A stretch of 64,000 bases of DNA from NCBI GenBank assembly GCA_016708785.1, contig JADJFC010000002.1, forward strand, positions 496,001-560,000. Reading direction: 5' to 3'. Both the position numbers and the translations under genes were made by a program. The notes under the pieces were generated by a model. It saw only the letters and a program-made list of their open reading frames with translations, did no database searches and was not told the origin of the DNA. Source of the stretch: Bacteroidota bacterium (GTDB lineage: Bacteria > Bacteroidota > Bacteroidia > AKYH767-A > 2013-40CM-41-45). This document shows positions 49,929 to 60,173 of this stretch, piece by piece. Numbering within the stretch: the stretch's first letter is position 1; every line of letters starts with the position of its first letter.

Positions 49929-49974
49929 ATAAAAGTTGGGGAAGTAGCCTGCGGACTACATCCCCAACTTTTAT
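49929..49974 (-). terminator. Strong bidirectional hairpin between convergent genes
   Basis: ATAAAAGTTGGGG ... CCCCAACTTTTAT outer stem plus GTAG/CTAC inner stem. It ends transcription of the metzincin gene and probably of the HTH gene. Confidence 0.65.
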
Positions 49975-49993
49975 AGTTATTCGTGATTATTTT

Positions 49994-52900
49994 TCACTGT
50001 TTCACAACCTTCCAAGTCTTCCTCCAATTCTCCCCTTTAATATTCACCAGATAAATCCCGGCTGCCAAATCTGAAACTCTAACTTGTTTAATTAAAATTC
50101 CTGCCTTCACGAAAATATCCTGAACCAGAATTTGTCCTAGTGCATCCATAACCTGAACAGAGATTTTTTCTGTGCCTGCGAAATCAAAAGCAATGTTGAG
50201 CAACTCACTTGAGATCGGATTCGGATAGATACGAATTTGCTCTGTAGCAGAAATGTCGTTCACTCCAACCATAAATTGATAATACGATACTGAATGAATA
50301 CAACCTGAGATTTGATCAGTGATCACTACCGTATAAAATCCGGTGTGATCCGGTGTAATAGTATTGGTAGTTCCACCAAATGGAACTCCATTGTAGGTCC
50401 ACGAATAAAGATATTGTAGTCCTGTTGGTGTTGCAATCAGATCCGGCGCTGAATAATTGATCTCCGGATTTATATCAGTCAAGTTCACGGGTATCGAAGT
50501 TGAATTGGTGCAACCTGAAGCATCTGTAATTGTTACACTATAAGTTCCTGCTGTATCAACAGAGATGCATGATTGAGTTGTACTGTCATTCCACAAATAA
50601 GATGTGTAACCGGAAGTCGCACAAAGAATTCCAACTTCTCCCTGACATAGTTCCGTCTGACCTGCTATTAAAACAGGAGGTAAGCTATTGAAGACAACAA
50701 CATGCGTGTCATTTCCAACACAACCTACTGCATCATGAATTGTAACAGAATAATTTCCGTTTGAATTCACGCTTATACATTCTGTGGTTTCTCCTGTATT
50801 CCATGTGTAGTCAACATAGCCGGATGGAACACAAAGTTCCAAAGGTACTCCCGGACATGGTGCATGTGTTCCTGAGATCACCGTTGTTATACTTGAGGAG
50901 AAAGTTACAGGTAGAGAGCTACTTGCTGTACAACCATTGCCATCGGTAATTGTTACCGTATATGTTCCTGAAGAATTTACATTGATACATCTGGTCGTAT
51001 TTCCTGTTGACCATTGATATAATGCACTTCCTGTTGGTGCACATAATTGTCCAACTGCACCCAGACATAATGAATTCGGTCCTGAGATAGTGGCATTCAA
51101 TTGTGAGAAAATAGTAAGACCTTTTGATCCTGTCGCTGTACATCCATTTGCATTGGTAACAGTAACTGAATAAATTCCACTGGTGTTTGCGTTGATACAA
51201 CGGGTCGTTTGTCCGTTTGACCAAAGATATTGATAGTTAGTTCCAGATGGTGCGCACAACTGCGGATTGCTATTGTAACATGCAGTTGAAGGTCCTGTGA
51301 TCGCTGCAGAGAATGCAGGATATGCTGTAAATACTTTTGATGCACTTCCTGTACAACCTGATCCGTCAGTCACGGTTACTGTATAGGTGCCCGAAGTTGT
51401 TGGGCTAATACATTGTGCTGTTGATCCGTTTGACCATAAAGTTGTTCCTGCCGCTGAAGCACAAAGTTGTGCAGTTTGTCCGGGACAAACACCGGCAGGA
51501 CCGGTAATAGTTAGGTTGAGACTTGCACCAACAGTCAACGTGTGACTTGCACTTCCTGTGCAACCATTTGCATCGGTTAGCTGAACGATATAAGTTCCAT
51601 CAATAGATTTACTGATGCATTGTGTTGTTTCTCCACTTGACCAGAGGTAAGTAGTAAATCCGGAAGGAGCACATAATTGGGCTACTGATCCAAAGCAAAC
51701 ATTTGTCGGACCGGTTATAACTGCCGGCGTTATTGCATAACTTGAAAGTACATGAGAAGCTGTGCTTTTACATCCATTTCCTCCTGTTACTGTTACTACA
51801 TAATTTCCTGAATCAACAACATTGATACAAGATATAGTAGCTCCATTCGACCATAAAAATGTTCCACCAGAAGTAACAGCACATAATTGTACGGTTGTTC
51901 CGGGACAAGCAATTGATGACCCGGTGATAGAAGCAGTAGGATTTGGTAGAATAGTTATAGAGTGAGACGAACTTGAGGTACATCCATTGGCATCTGTTCC
52001 TGTTACAATGTATGAGCCTGTGGTCAATGGCGCTAAGCATTGAGTAGTTTCACCCGACGACCAGGCATATGATGAATAACCACCTGCTGCACATAACTGC
52101 GGAAATGAATTTGCGCAACCTGATGCAGGTCCTGTGACTGACATTGCAGCTGCAGTATTTACTGTTACTGCTTTCGAATTTGTTGCCGTACATCCGCCGG
52201 CATCCGAAACACTGACAGTATATGTTCCGGTTGAAGCAGGAGAGATGCATTGAGTAGTCGCACCATTGGACCATAAGTATGTACTAAAGCCGGCATCACC
52301 ACAAATCTGTGTGCCACTTCCGGAACACATTGTTGCCGGACCGGTTATAGCAACTGAAATGCTACTTCCAAATGTAACAGTATGTGAATCGGACGATGTA
52401 CATCCATTGGCATCTGTAATCGTAACTGTATATGAATTTGTGCTCGCTGAATTGATGCATTGAGTAGTTGCGCCGGTTGACCATAGGTATGAAGATGAAC
52501 CTGCATTACCACAGATCTGCACTGTATTTCCTGTACATCCTGTTGTTGGTCCTGTTATAAGAGCAGTTGGATTTGTATTAACTGTGATCGTATGACTATC
52601 TGTTGCTGTACATCCGATTGCATCAGAAACTGTAACTGTATATGATCCGCTGGATGCTGGATTAATACATTGTGTTGTTGCTTGTTGACCAAAAATAGGC
52701 TGATGCGCCAACTGTTGCACACAATTGCGGATTGGTTGATGCACAGGCTGTCGTTGGTCCGGTAATAGTTGTAGTAAGATTACAAGGATCAGTTGCACAA
52801 ATACTGAATGCACCAAAATCATCATTGCCAACATCCCACATTCTGATCCATACTGTCGCACCCGGAGTTAATCCGGAAACGATCTGAGCATATGGCATTG

Positions 52901-54512
52901 ATGGTGTTGTTGAATTGCCTCCTGCATAGCAATTAAATAGTGTCAAGGAAGAGCAAGTTCCTGTATAAACAGCCATTCCCATATCGGTTAGATCTCCTGC
53001 AAAAGAATTAATGTATAATTTTCCTGAAGCGGGAACTACTGCAGAGAACCATACATCACCATCACCATTGCCGTCACACAAAGTTGCCGGAACTGTAGAA
53101 TTAGTTGCTCCTGTGTTATTTGATACAGTTGCACTACAAGAAGTACCAACGGTAAGAACGGTTGCTGAACAAGGATCATCATTTGCAATTCCCGGTGCAC
53201 TGCAAGGTGTTAGACAAGAAGAGGTATTAATTCTACTTAGAATGAGTGCCAGCGGTTGTGGTCCAAATCCGAGAGCCAGATTTATTCCATTCCCACCTGA
53301 AAGATGGCAATAGCTCATGATGGTTCCTTTAACAGGTATTACGGCCTGAGCACACCCGCCCGGACTGGAAGGATAACCTGAGGCTGGGCCGCAACCGTCA
53401 ATTGCTGTGTTGTTTCCATTCCAAACACAATCATGCGTATGCTCTGATCCAAAATTGTGGCCTTGTTCATGAGAAACAACTTCAACTGTCCAGGAATACG
53501 TTGGTACACTGTTGTAATTTGCACTGATGCCGCTGTAGCCCATTCTGTAACTTGTGGAACCATCACAAAGTACATCGAGCCATGCAACACCACCGCCACC
53601 TCCGTAGCCAATAAGATGTGCAAGATCTCCTGTGAATGAAGTTCTGTTTGTTCCAAATTGATCGAGGTAATCTCCAGACGATGGTCCGATGTATGGGTCA
53701 ACCGTATTCCAGATAAAAAGCGACTCCAGATTTACAGTGATTCCATCATTATTATACAATGTCGAAACCTGATTGAATAGTCCGTTGATATATGTACTAA
53801 CGAGGCCGATCGACCCTTTGTCTGTATAAATATCCTGATCAGTTTCCCAAGACAAGTTTGCACAATTAACCGAAGAAGTATTATTATTACCACCAATGCG
53901 ATTATTATTTTTTAATTTTTTAATGTCCTCAGTTGTCCCACAAACAAATGGATTAGTTGCAGTAAGATCTTTATCATTGTAAAAGATATGAGTGTTCTGA
54001 TTGTCATTTTTTAATTTACCTAAATTAAAATTTCCACGTTCATCGCAGATCAATCCCATGACTTCATTTTCATAAATAGAAATTGCTGCAAATGAATTGT
54101 TCTTGTTTTCGATCATACCGCGATAGTTTACCGCTTTAGCAGGAACTGCTATCGAATTATCACTTACGGTGATTTTAAAATTTGATGTATAAATTTCTTT
54201 CTCGTAAAGCAAAACGGTAATTGTTCCATTGGAATTTGGATCAGGCAGTTTTAGTCGAAGAAACTTTGGTTTTTCGGCAACGATCTTTTTCAGTTGAGTT
54301 TCCGTAGGCTTCAATAGTTTGAAGGCTGAGACCGTGTTGTTCAACTCCAGTGATACAGATTGTACGCTTGAGAAAATCGATTGATCAGCTTTTTGGAATT
54401 TATTTTGTCCCGAATACTGATTGACCAATTTAGAGATCTCACCGCTTCTGGCAGTAAAGCCAGATGCAATTAGAAAAATGAATAGTAGAGCTTTTAGGTG
54501 TGTTTTAATCAT
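49994..54512 (-). CDS. T9SS-exported metzincin protease with 11 Ig-like repeats
   Basis: A reprolysin-like (M12B-type) zinc protease. I place the start at the internal ATG 54512, which begins a signal peptide (MIKTHLKALLFIFLIASGFT); the longer upstream frame overlaps the promoter and a terminator. A propeptide covers about residues 25-200. The catalytic domain carries SHEQGHNFGSEHTHDC (H348, E349, H352, H358) and the Met-turn GTIMSYC. Next come a pre-peptidase C-like/GEVED-type module (NDDPCSATVLTVG...CDGNGDGDVWFSA) and 11 repeats. A T9SS sorting domain ends it (IRIYPNPISSELLN ... LAAGIYLVNI). Two bases (GG) seem lost near 52684, where the raw frame ends NNTMY instead of GATTQCINPA. Repaired length is 1506 residues. 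Probably a secreted adhesive protease. Confidence 0.85.
50480..52750 (-). repeat. 11 Ig/PKD-like repeats of about 67 codons in the metzincin
   Basis: Unit pattern: ITGP...C.G...QLCA..G...YLWS.G.TTQCI....SGTYTVTVTDANGCT.S.S. There are three cysteines per unit. The units differ from the repeats of the 15.8-24.9 kb protein. Confidence 0.8.
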
Positions 54513-54562
54513 TGGTTTTATTGTGGTTAAACGACGTGGGAGAGTCGTGGAATTATAGGCTA

Positions 54563-54570
54563 CAAAGTTA
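54563..54570 (-). promoter_or_regulatory. Promoter -7 box for the metzincin gene
   Basis: The minus strand reads TAACTTTG, exact TAnnTTTG, about 50 bases upstream of ATG 54512. It supports that start, because the longer frame would begin upstream of this promoter. Confidence 0.55.
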
Positions 54571-54618
54571 AAATTGTTAAGCGATAAATGAAAGGTTATT
54601 CGAATCAGTTTCCCCCAA

Positions 54619-54645
54619 ATAAAAAGGCCTTTCCGAAGAAAGGCC
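54619..54645 (-). terminator. Terminator of the YqgE gene
   Basis: GGCCTTTC-TTCG-GAAAGGCC with a UUCG tetraloop, followed by TTTTTATTT on the minus strand. Confidence 0.85.
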
Positions 54646-54685
54646 CCTGTCATAAACAAACGTTAATTATATGTCTTTTTGAGTC

Positions 54686-55254
54686 TTAATTCAGGCTCGG
54701 ATCATCCGGAAAATTGGCCAGGATAGCATATTGGCTTCCCATCGTTTTCAGGACTTCGCCCCATAACTCTTCAGGGTGTTCAGAAAATGCAAAGTCTTTC
54801 TGACAATTAGAGATCAACCATGTATGCCCTTTTAATTCTTCTGTCAACTGTTGAGGTTCCCAACCACTATACCCTGCAAAAAATCGAATGTCATTCTTGG
54901 TCACTTGATGGGTGTCGATCAGAAGTTTTAACATCTCCAAATCCCCACCCCAGAAAATTCCGGGTAAGATCTCCTTACTACCTTCCAATTTTTGACCAAG
55001 AGTATGCAGAAAGTGAATAGTGTCTGTTTGAACAGGACCGCCAAAATAGAGCGGTGCATCAAAAGGAGGGAAGTCTTCCAATGCATCATTCAGATGCATG
55101 TCTGTTGGCTTGTTAAGTATAAATCCAACGGTGCCTTCTTCACTATGTTCACCAAGAAGAATGACCGCTCTTTTAAAATATGAATCCAATAAAATGGTTC
55201 AGAGATTAATATTCTGCCAACTTCCGGATCTAGATGTACTGCTTTTCGTCTCAT
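54686..55254 (-). CDS. YqgE/AlgH-family protein, one frameshift
   Basis: A conserved family of unclear biochemical role (AlgH/YqgE, UPF0301). The raw frame begins at MDSYFKRAVILLGEH, but upstream, after one T is restored to the run at about 55193, it reads MRRKAVHLDPEVGRILISEPFLLDSYFKR, the expected family start (GRILISEPF). Later motifs are GTVGFILNKPT, YFGGPVQTDTIHFLH, RFFAGYSGWEPQQL and WLISNCQKDFAF. Repaired length 189 residues. Confidence 0.88.
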
Positions 55255-55518
55255 GTGTTTGTATTTAAGTAAGCAATTAGTGTGGGTTAATTGATTCCGG
55301 TCAGATTGTCGTCGCAGAACATGATCTATTTTACCCCTATTTAGTCGTGGTGTTCAGACAGAAACTCCGGAAAACTTACAAACATGAATCCAAAAACCGG
55401 GATTTCTGTCAAAAGGATAGATTTCTAAAAAGGCTGGAATTGGCTTAAAATCAAAGCGTGTTTAGGTTTTTCGCCCATTTATTGGTGTTTAGAAGTCAAT
55501 CGTCACCGTTTCTCTCCA

Positions 55519-55526
55519 TATTTTTG
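55519..55526 (+). promoter_or_regulatory. Promoter -7 box for pdxH
   Basis: Exact TATTTTTG (TAnnTTTG). A transcript starting about 7 bases downstream would begin at the upstream in-frame start 55529, favouring ATG 55547 as the true pdxH start. Confidence 0.5.
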
Positions 55527-55546
55527 CGATGTTTGTACTTGCTATT

Positions 55547-56200
55547 ATGAAAAAACTAAAAGACGAAATATTCAACTTACGGGTTGATTTTGCTATTGGA
55601 TCTCTTGATGAGAAAATGATCAGTTCTGACCCTTTTCGGCAGTTCAATAAATGGATGGAAAATGCTCTTGCCGCAAAGGTACTTGAACCTACTGCTATGA
55701 CGCTGTCAACGGCTACGAAAAAAGGTATCGTTGGCTCGCGTATAGTTCTACTTCGTGACTTGGATAAAAAAGGATTTAACTTCTTTACGAATTATAACAG
55801 TGCAAAAGGTCGGGAGATGAAAGAGAATAAGAACGTTTCTTTGAATTTCTTTTGGCCGGAATTGCAACGACAAGTACGTATTACGGGTGTCATTGAAAAG
55901 TTGCCTGAAAAAGCCTCGGAAAAATATTTCGCTTCGCGACCTCGCGAAAGCCAGATAGGTGCATGGGCCTCTAATCAAAGCGAAGTTTTAACCAATCGCC
56001 AGGAACTGGAAAGTAGAGTGGAAAAACTCTTCATTGAATTTGATGGAAAAAAAGTACCTCGTCCAAAACATTGGGGCGGATACCGTGTTAAACCTACACA
56101 AATAGAATTCTGGCAAGGTAGACAAAGCCGACTTCATGATCGATTTCTCTTCAAAAAGTCACGAACCGGAAAATGGACAATGTCACGACTAAACCCTTGA
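55547..56200 (+). CDS. pdxH: Pyridoxamine 5'-phosphate oxidase
   Basis: An FMN enzyme that oxidises pyridoxamine or pyridoxine 5'-phosphate to pyridoxal 5'-phosphate, the cofactor used by thrC here and many other enzymes. 217 residues from ATG 55547 (MKKLKDEIFNLRVDF). DPFRQFNKWMENAL, SRIVLLRDLDKKGFNFFTNY (FMN), NFFWPELQRQVRITG, and the C-terminal PKHWGGYRVKPTQIEFWQGR with RLHDR are characteristic. An alternative start six codons earlier exists but lies too close to the promoter. Confidence 0.95.
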   Translation: MKKLKDEIFNLRVDFAIGSLDEKMISSDPFRQFNKWMENALAAKVLEPTAMTLSTATKKGIVGSRIVLLRDLDKKGFNFFTNYNSAKGREMKENKNVSLNFFWPELQRQVRITGVIEKLPEKASEKYFASRPRESQIGAWASNQSEVLTNRQELESRVEKLFIEFDGKKVPRPKHWGGYRVKPTQIEFWQGRQSRLHDRFLFKKSRTGKWTMSRLNP

Positions 56201-56206
56201 TTAAAT

Positions 56207-56244
56207 TAATAATGAATCCCGATAGCAATCGGGATTCATTATTA
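56207..56244 (+). terminator. Perfect 17-bp hairpin after pdxH
   Basis: TAATAATGAATCCCGAT, loop AGCA, exact complement. No T-run follows, but the flanks are AT-rich. Probable terminator or small palindromic element. Confidence 0.5.
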
Positions 56245-56311
56245 ATAGTTAATTAAAATTTACCGAAGCCTTTTCCGTCTACCTATAAGTAACCAATTCC
56301 CAAAAAGTTTT

Positions 56312-57565
56312 ATGTCCATCCGTATCCTTATTTTTGCTGTTATATTATTTCTAATTGACCTTTACGTCTTTCAGGGAGTAAAATTGTTGATTCAGAATAA
56401 AAGTGTCATTACCCAAAGGATTGTTTTTTGGGTGTATTGGTCTATAACGGCATTGACAATCTTTACCATTTTCCTTGGACAATGGATTGATTGGCATACC
56501 TGGCCCAAAGCATTACGGGTCTATATATTTGCAATGATCTTTATTGTCAGTCTTTCGAAGATCATTGTTACTATATTTATGTTGTTGGACGATGTCATTC
56601 GCTTGTTCCGTTTTGCATTTGGTTGGATCGCTATAAAATTCTCTTCATCATATGAAGCGAGTGAAAGTTTCAGAGTGTCACGCCTTGATTTTCTGGTGAA
56701 GACCGGATTTATCCTTAGTGCAATTCCGTTTTTCTCATTGATCTACGGAATGGTGAAAGGCGCTTACAACTATCAGATCCATCGAAGAAATATTGCTTTT
56801 AAAGATCTTCCTGAACCTTTCCACGGAATGAAGATCGTTCAGATCTCTGATCTGCATACAGGAAGTTTTAATACAACTGAACATCTTGCTAAAGCTGTTG
56901 AATTGATCATGAATGAAAAACCGGATGTGATCTTTTTTACCGGTGATCTGGTGAATGATATTCATACAGAAGCTCTACCGTTCAAAGAAATATTCCAAAG
57001 ATTATCTGCTCCGCATGGTGTGTTTTCCATTCTTGGAAATCATGATTATGGCGATTACTATAATTGGCCAAACATTGAAAGTAAAAATGAAAACCTTGAA
57101 AAACTAAAAGCATTTCATGGTGAAGTAGGATGGACACTTATGTTGAATGAACATACCTACCTTGAAAAGGATGGAGCAAAGATCGGTTTGATCGGAGTGG
57201 AAAATTATTCGGGCAAGAAAAATTTCTCTCGTTATGGCGATATGCAAAAAGCAACGGAAAATTATGAAGTGCAAGGTGTGAATATTCTTCTTTCACATGA
57301 TCCATCACATTGGAATACGCAGATCACAAATGAATATCGGTATGTCGATCTTACTTTGTCCGGACATACTCACGGAATGCAATTCGGTATTGAGATCCCC
57401 GGCTTCAAATGGAGCCCTGTTCAATACATGTATAAACAATGGGCTGACCTTTATGAACAGGAACATCAGAAATTATATGTGAACAGAGGTTTAGGTTTTC
57501 TCGGATATCCGGGCAGAGTTGGTATCTTGCCGGAAATTTCCGTTTTCAATTTAACCAAAGCCTGA
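56312..57565 (+). CDS. Membrane-anchored metallophosphoesterase (YkuE-like)
   Basis: 417 residues. Four or five hydrophobic segments occupy the first 160 residues (ILIFAVILFLIDLYVF, WSITALTIFTIFLGQW, IFAMIFIVSLSKIIVTIF, GFILSAIPFFSLIYGM). A cytoplasm- or periplasm-facing calcineurin-like phosphoesterase follows: VQISDLHTGSF, FFTGDLVNDI, SILGNHDYGD, LSHDP and LSGHTHGMQFG, the complete set of dimetal ligands. YkuE-type relatives are linked to lipid or envelope substrates; the substrate here is unknown. One base separates it from the next gene, so they form an operon. Confidence 0.88.
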   Translation: MSIRILIFAVILFLIDLYVFQGVKLLIQNKSVITQRIVFWVYWSITALTIFTIFLGQWIDWHTWPKALRVYIFAMIFIVSLSKIIVTIFMLLDDVIRLFRFAFGWIAIKFSSSYEASESFRVSRLDFLVKTGFILSAIPFFSLIYGMVKGAYNYQIHRRNIAFKDLPEPFHGMKIVQISDLHTGSFNTTEHLAKAVELIMNEKPDVIFFTGDLVNDIHTEALPFKEIFQRLSAPHGVFSILGNHDYGDYYNWPNIESKNENLEKLKAFHGEVGWTLMLNEHTYLEKDGAKIGLIGVENYSGKKNFSRYGDMQKATENYEVQGVNILLSHDPSHWNTQITNEYRYVDLTLSGHTHGMQFGIEIPGFKWSPVQYMYKQWADLYEQEHQKLYVNRGLGFLGYPGRVGILPEISVFNLTKA

Positions 57566-57566
57566 A

Positions 57567-58322
57567 ATGCTCTCTAAGAATCGTATCAAAGAAGTAACTG
57601 CTCTTCACAATAAAAAATTCCGTAATCTGGAAAATGTCTTTATTGTAGAAGGTGAAAAGGTGGTCGGTGATCTTTTGCTTTCAGGCTGGAAAGTGCTCAC
57701 CATATTTGCTACGCCTGACTATATCAATCGTAATCGCTTATCAGGGGAAATTTCTTGTGAAGTTTGTACAGAGGATGAGATGTCGAAGATCACTGCTCTC
57801 ACAACAGCTTCTCCTGTCCTCGCAGTTGTGGAAATGCCACCAACAGATGTCGAAGTGAATATGCAGAGTGGTTTGAAATTAGTTTTAGATAATGTGAAAG
57901 ATCCAGGAAATTTCGGTGCACTTTGTAGAATTGCAGATTGGTTTGGAATCGATGAAATAATTTGTTCGAATGATTCTGTCGATTGCTTCAATCCAAAAGT
58001 TGTTCAGAGCTCAATGGGTTCGCTTTTTCATTTGAAAGTTGTGTATAAAGACCTCACTGAATTATTCAGAGATAACCTTGCACAGAATAAATTGCCGGTC
58101 TATGGTACACTGATGGATGGCGAAAATATTTTTACTGCCGAACTTTCTCAATCCGGATTTATCGTTTTAGGAAATGAATCAAATGGTATTTCACTTGAAG
58201 TAGAAAAGTACATCACAAAAGCGCTTACGATTCCAATTTTTTCCAATGCCAAAAATGGCTTGCCGGATTCGTTGAATGTTTCTGTGGCGGCGGGGATTGT
58301 GTGTGCGCAATTCCGAAAGTGA
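57567..58322 (+). CDS. TrmH/SpoU-family RNA 2'-O-methyltransferase
   Basis: A SAM-dependent, knotted-fold methylase of rRNA or tRNA. 251 residues. An N-terminal substrate-binding domain (KEVTALHNKKFRNLENVFIVEG) precedes the SPOUT core: motif 1 LVLDNVKDPGNFGALCRIAD, motif 2 FIVLGNESNGIS, motif 3 IPIFSNAKNGLPDSLNVSVA. The precise RNA target cannot be read from sequence. Confidence 0.92.
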   Translation: MLSKNRIKEVTALHNKKFRNLENVFIVEGEKVVGDLLLSGWKVLTIFATPDYINRNRLSGEISCEVCTEDEMSKITALTTASPVLAVVEMPPTDVEVNMQSGLKLVLDNVKDPGNFGALCRIADWFGIDEIICSNDSVDCFNPKVVQSSMGSLFHLKVVYKDLTELFRDNLAQNKLPVYGTLMDGENIFTAELSQSGFIVLGNESNGISLEVEKYITKALTIPIFSNAKNGLPDSLNVSVAAGIVCAQFRK

Positions 58323-58339
58323 TAAATCAAAAAAGTATC

Positions 58340-58446
58340 TCTGCGGATTTTCTGCGTACTCTGCGTAAATCTGCGGGAAATAATTCACGCAGTATTTTTC
58401 TCCCGCAGATTTACGCAGAGTACGCAGAAAATCCGCAGATTTTTTA
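58340..58446 (+). repeat. 39-bp perfect inverted repeat with T-run (CTGCG repeats)
   Basis: Arm 58340-58378 (TCTGCGGATTTTCTGCGTAC...) is the exact complement of 58401-58439; the loop is 22 bases. Inside each arm CTGCG recurs every 9-11 bases. Seven T follow, so it can terminate the methylase transcript. A decayed relative lies at 38495-38531. Confidence 0.8.
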
Positions 58447-58498
58447 TTAATCTTTAAAGGAAGATGATTGAGTTAAATAGATTTTTGTAAATGTTGGA

Positions 58499-58562
58499 GT
58501 TTGAGTTTGTGGTGTGAAGTGTGGGGAGTTACTTGCTACACACTCCACACTCCAACTCAAAC
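58499..58562. repeat. Imperfect inverted repeat (GTTTGAGTT ... AACTCAAAC)
   Basis: GT-rich left arm and AC-rich right arm with short mismatched steps, just past the end of the convergent FAD gene. Possible terminator for it. Confidence 0.45.
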
Positions 58563-58583
58563 TGAACAAACCATCCAATAAAA

Positions 58584-60155
58584 CTAATTTCCCGCAGCAA
58601 CCGCACAATTCTCCCCATCCATCGCCGCCGAAACAATCCCTCCTGCATACCCTGCACCTTCACCACATGGATAAAGTCCAACGATCTCCGGATGCTGTAA
58701 GGTCTCCGGATCGCGCGGAATACGAACTGGTGATGATGTTCGCGATTCTGTTGCTACCAGAATTGCTTCATTCGTGTAATAGGGTTTCATCTTTTTACCA
58801 AAGGCTTTCAATGCTTCTTTCAATGCTGTTGAAACAACAGAAGGAAGAACGTCAGTCAGATCAACAGATGTAGTTCCGGGATGATATGAATTCACCGGCA
58901 AACTTGACGACACTTTTCCATTCACAAAATCAATCAGTCGTTGTCCGGGAGCTTTCAGATTCCCTTCGCCATATTTGAATGCGCGTTGTTCAACTTCCTG
59001 CTGATAACGTAATGCAGCCAGATTTCCTGATGCCGCGAATCGTTCGTAATCTTTCGGCTCTATACTTACAACTATTCCGGAATTCGCAAACGGATTATTT
59101 CGTTTCGAAGGTGACCAACCATTCACTACAATTTCTCCCGGTGCAGTTGCAGCCGGTGCAATAATTCCACCCGGACACATACAAAATGAATACACTCCGC
59201 GTTTGTCGTGCTGATGGGTGAGTGAGTAGGAGGCAGGAGGCAAAAATGAACTTCGTACATCACAATGATATTGTACTTTGTCAATGACTTCCTGCGGATG
59301 TTCTATTCGTACTCCTAATGCAAAAGGTTTTGCATCAATTCTTATTTTTCTTTTTTCGAGTAACTCGTAGATGTCACGTGCAGAGTGACCTGTTGCTAGA
59401 ATTACTTTCTCACAGCTTCTTTCAAATATTTCATTGCTGTTTAAATTTTTTAAAAGAAGCGCTTTGATCTTATTTGCATTCAGAATAATATCTTCCAAGC
59501 GTGTCTCAAACAATATTTCTCCACCTGCATCTACGATCGTTTTGCGAATAGCTTCTACTAATTGCGGAAGTTTATTAGTTCCTATATGCGGATGAGCATC
59601 GATTCGGATATCCGGATCAGCGCCATGTTCAATGAGAATGTCGAGGATGCGATTGATATCGCCACGCTTGTTGGAGCGTGTATATAGTTTTCCGTCACTA
59701 TATGTTCCCGCACCACCTTCGCCGAAACAATAATTCGAATCACCGTTTACAATTCCTTCGCGATTGATCATTGCAAGATCTCTGCGACGTCGCTGGACAT
59801 CTTTTCCACGTTCGATCACCACCGGTTTTATCCCGGCTTCAATTAGTTTCAAAGCTGCAAACATTCCGGCAGGACCAAAGCCAATGATAAATACTTCTTT
59901 GGATTTAGAAACGTCTTTGGTAAATTGAAACTTTGAAGTGTTGGATGATTTGCTTTCCGGAAGTTCATCCACAAAAACTTCTACCATCATTCGAATCTTC
60001 ACCGTTCGTCCTCTGGCATCGATGGATCGTTTCAGCAGTCGAATGTCTTTGATTCGATCTTGTGTCACATTCAAAAGTTGTGACGCCTGCTGCAACTGTT
60101 TGCTTTGATCTGCTGCCTCTTCCGGGAGAAGGACCAGCTCTAGTTGCTTTATCAT
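58584..60155 (-). CDS. FAD-dependent dehydrogenase of the COG2509 type
   Basis: 523 residues, intact. An N-terminal helical region (about 1-85, DQSKQLQQASQLLNVTQ) precedes the dinucleotide fold: VFIIGFGPAGMFAALKLIEAG, PVVIERGKDVQRRRRDLA and NYCFGEGGAGTYSDGKLYTR. Then KVILATGHSARDIYELL, SFCMCPGGIIAPAATAPGE (conserved cysteines) and LYPCGEGAGYAGGIVSAAMD. The family is widespread but its reaction is not established. Confidence 0.88.
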   Translation of the reverse strand: MIKQLELVLLPEEAADQSKQLQQASQLLNVTQDRIKDIRLLKRSIDARGRTVKIRMMVEVFVDELPESKSSNTSKFQFTKDVSKSKEVFIIGFGPAGMFAALKLIEAGIKPVVIERGKDVQRRRRDLAMINREGIVNGDSNYCFGEGGAGTYSDGKLYTRSNKRGDINRILDILIEHGADPDIRIDAHPHIGTNKLPQLVEAIRKTIVDAGGEILFETRLEDIILNANKIKALLLKNLNSNEIFERSCEKVILATGHSARDIYELLEKRKIRIDAKPFALGVRIEHPQEVIDKVQYHCDVRSSFLPPASYSLTHQHDKRGVYSFCMCPGGIIAPAATAPGEIVVNGWSPSKRNNPFANSGIVVSIEPKDYERFAASGNLAALRYQQEVEQRAFKYGEGNLKAPGQRLIDFVNGKVSSSLPVNSYHPGTTSVDLTDVLPSVVSTALKEALKAFGKKMKPYYTNEAILVATESRTSSPVRIPRDPETLQHPEIVGLYPCGEGAGYAGGIVSAAMDGENCAVAAGN

Positions 60156-60173
60156 TGTATTTGTTATATTTTT

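Noticed and set aside
54513..54659. 49-codon N-terminal extension of the metzincin
   Set aside because: It precedes a perfect signal peptide and spans a TAnnTTTG box and the upstream gene's terminator.
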